Shown: positions 12,841 through 14,388 of the stretch, piece by piece
How the letters are laid out: every line of letters starts with the position of its first letter
Numbering within the stretch: the first letter of the stretch is position 1
From: an uncultured Opitutia bacterium
GTDB lineage: Bacteria; Verrucomicrobiota; Verrucomicrobiia; Opitutales; UBA953
DNA length: 14,388 bases
Assembly (NCBI GenBank): GCA_903840235.1
Contig: CAIMFE010000023.1
Span: 1-14,388, forward strand
Reading direction: 5' to 3'
Notes under the pieces: model-generated
The model's input: only the letters and a program-made list of their open reading frames with translations
Told to the model about the DNA's origin: nothing
Databases searched by the model: none
Position numbers and translations under genes: made by a program

Positions 12841-14388
12841 ATGAGTGAAGAAAACCCAAATACCGATAGCACAAAAAGTTCTTCTTCTAGTGGAAGCGCT
12901 AGCGGTACTAATAATTCAAGCCGGGGTTCTCAACGTCGTGGTTACGGTGGTGGCGGTTATGGCGGAAGCTATGGCGGTGGTTATGGCGGCGGTTATGGCG
13001 GCGGTTATGGCGGAAACTACGGCGGTGGTTACGGCGGTGGTTATGGCGGAAACTATGGCGGCGGTTATGGTCGCCAACGTGGCGGCTATGGCGGTGGTTA
13101 CGGTGGTGGGTATGGCGAGGGTTCGGCTAAGGACACTGGTGTGTCGATTTCGACTTACGTCAACATGGTGCGCGAACGCATCTGGTGGCTGGTCTTGTCG
13201 GTTCTAATCTTTTTCACCCTGTCACTCGTTTATACGTATAATATGATGCCTGAGTATAAGGCATCGGGTCGTTTGCGCGTATTTCGATTAGCCCCCAATA
13301 TTTCGGGCTCTAATACGGCCGCCGAAAGTAATTTTAGTATTACGTCTAGCGATGACTTTTATACGGCGGTTGAGTCGATGCGAAGTAGCACAATTATTGA
13401 AGCGGTTTCTCGTCAATTAACCACCGCGGAAAAAAAAGAGGTACTCGCACCATACCAAGCAGGAAATATTTTTAGCGGACCACTTTCGGAGCAGGAAGTT
13501 TTCTCCAAACAAAGATCCATTACGCCCCAGCGTCAGACTTTAGTCGTAAACGTTGAGTTTACCCACCCGAATCGCGAACTGGCTCGCCAGGTTACAGTCC
13601 TTTTTTGTAAAGCGATTCAAAAGAATAGTGAAGATGAGCGTTTGGTAATTACCAATCCTTTAGTCGAAAAATACCGTATGGATATTGATTCAGTCGAAGA
13701 CAAAATTCGTAAACTCTACGACAAGCGAAATGACCTCATCAAAGGCCAGAAATTACTTTCGATTGCCAAAGACACTAACACTTTAACCGCTGAACGTGCC
13801 GCCTTGGTTCGAGCGCGTGAAGACACACGCAAATCCATTGATGAGATGGAAATTATTTGGCGTTTAATTGGTGAATATAAACAGACCGGAAAGGATTTAT
13901 ACGATGTCGCTCAAGTGAGAAGCGACGAACGCGTCGCGGCTTATGGTTCCAAAATCAGTGATTTGCGTGTCGCGGTCCGCACCATGGAGGAAAAATACAC
14001 CGATGAGCACCCCACGCTAATCCAAGCTCGTGCGCAGCTTAAGCAAACTGAAGCTGAATTACAAAATGCCATTGTTACGTCAGTGAATCGCATTCAGGTG
14101 GCGATACAAAATGCTCATGCCAATTACCAAGCGATTATTTCAAACTTAGATAAGAAGGATGATGAAATCGCACGTTTGACGGTAGCTAATAACGAACTCG
14201 AACGCGTCGACAAAGAAATTAAGAGCCAGGAAGATTTCTTAGCCCGCCAAAAACAAAGCTTCGAAGAAGCTAAAATCCGTTCATCGACGACTGGTACCAC
14301 TACCTCCATTAAAGTCTTAGACAGTCCCTCGGTTGCCGATCGCCCCACCAACAAAAACTTTTATCTGAACGCTATACTTGGTTTAGTC
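12841..14388 (+). CDS. Wzz/Wzc-type polysaccharide co-polymerase with Gly/Tyr-repeat tail (3' truncated by window)
   Basis: An open frame of 516 codons starts at ATG 12841 and reaches the window edge without a stop. Residues 1-33 are Ser/Asn/Arg-rich. Residues 34-92 are a Gly/Tyr repeat. The first membrane segment is about 114-136 (WWLVLSVLIFFTLSLVY), preceded by Arg-Glu-Arg, which places the tail in the cytoplasm. The periplasmic part (about 137-505) has long coiled-coil helices (roughly 275-345 and 370-480) and the DEHPTLIQA element at 388-396. It ends in a Pro-containing stretch (SPSVADRP) before a second membrane segment begins near 507. This is the architecture of chain-length determinants (Wzz, GumC, Wzc). 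Its length exceeds O-antigen Wzz, so a cytoplasmic tyrosine-kinase domain may follow beyond the edge, but it cannot be seen. The family role is to control polymer length and couple synthesis to the OPX exporter encoded 3 nt upstream. Confidence 0.88.
   Translation, partial: MSEENPNTDSTKSSSSSGSASGTNNSSRGSQRRGYGGGGYGGSYGGGYGGGYGGGYGGNYGGGYGGGYGGNYGGGYGRQRGGYGGGYGGGYGEGSAKDTGVSISTYVNMVRERIWWLVLSVLIFFTLSLVYTYNMMPEYKASGRLRVFRLAPNISGSNTAAESNFSITSSDDFYTAVESMRSSTIIEAVSRQLTTAEKKEVLAPYQAGNIFSGPLSEQEVFSKQRSITPQRQTLVVNVEFTHPNRELARQVTVLFCKAIQKNSEDERLVITNPLVEKYRMDIDSVEDKIRKLYDKRNDLIKGQKLLSIAKDTNTLTAERAALVRAREDTRKSIDEMEIIWRLIGEYKQTGKDLYDVAQVRSDERVAAYGSKISDLRVAVRTMEEKYTDEHPTLIQARAQLKQTEAELQNAIVTSVNRIQVAIQNAHANYQAIISNLDKKDDEIARLTVANNELERVDKEIKSQEDFLARQKQSFEEAKIRSSTTGTTTSIKVLDSPSVADRPTNKNFYLNAILGLV
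12940..13116 (+). repeat. 12-nt in-frame tandem repeat encoding Gly-Gly-Gly-Tyr units
   Basis: The repeat unit is close to TATGGCGGCGGT. Between the codons for Tyr40 and Tyr76 the tyrosines fall strictly every four residues. Three further units follow an Arg-Gln-Arg interruption (78-80). In all there are 14 tyrosines at 35, 40, 44, 48, 52, 56, 60, 64, 68, 72, 76, 83, 87 and 91. Two units carry Asn and one Ser in place of the third Gly. Copies differ at wobble positions (TAT/TAC, GGC/GGT/GGA/GGG), so this is not a freshly expanded array. The + strand is G-rich. Confidence 0.92.

Noticed and set aside
12940..13116. Tandem repeats considered as a CRISPR array or mobile-element ends
   Set aside because: Units are 12 nt with no unique spacers, lie within a coding frame and encode a regular peptide.
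12845..13207. A 120-codon open frame rich in Ala/Val/Met over the repeat region
   Set aside because: It is an out-of-frame reading of the 12-nt repeat. The true frame begins at 12841, continues through a membrane segment and Wzz domain, and runs to the window edge.

Overview
The window is bacterial and reads entirely on the + strand. It holds the classical ribosomal-protein/RNA-polymerase operon (rplK-rplA-rplJ-rplL-rpoB-rpoC), followed after a strong terminator by the first three genes of an exopolysaccharide export locus. The closest overall feel is the Verrucomicrobiota (Opitutae-like) or a related PVC/Gram-negative lineage. Reasons are an outer-membrane beta-barrel with a C-terminal Phe-Arg-Tyr, a Wza-type export protein next to an RNA polymerase operon, SI2/SI3-like insertions in beta and beta', and mostly absent Shine-Dalgarno sequences. 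This assignment is inference from memory, not from a search.

Region 1 (1-2311): a few codons of an upstream gene, then L11, L1, L10 and L7/L12. The L10-L12 gap is unusually long (155 nt), can fold into a compact three-way junction, and ends in the only well-placed Shine-Dalgarno sequence of the window, in front of rplL. Region 2 (2312-2470): an attenuator-like terminator, a second inverted repeat and a candidate promoter separate the ribosomal genes from rpoB. Region 3 (2471-10638): full-length rpoB (1266 aa) and rpoC (1445 aa). RpoC keeps the catalytic NADFDGDQ motif and the N-terminal zinc site, but all four cysteines of the second zinc site have been replaced. Two hairpins in tandem close the operon (10643-10704).

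Region 4 (10774-14388, runs off the end): a 434-aa outer-membrane beta-barrel, a short 240-aa polysaccharide export (OPX/Wza-like) protein with one SLBB domain, and a Wzz/Wzc-type co-polymerase truncated by the window edge. These probably form a trans-envelope polysaccharide secretion path in which the barrel supplies the outer-membrane pore that the short OPX protein lacks. The co-polymerase carries an exceptional cytoplasmic N-terminal tail with 14 tyrosines in a Gly-Gly-Gly-Tyr repeat, encoded by a 12-nt tandem repeat.

Most noteworthy are the loss of the second zinc site in beta', the Gly/Tyr repeat tail on the Wzz protein, and the structured rplJ-rplL spacer.
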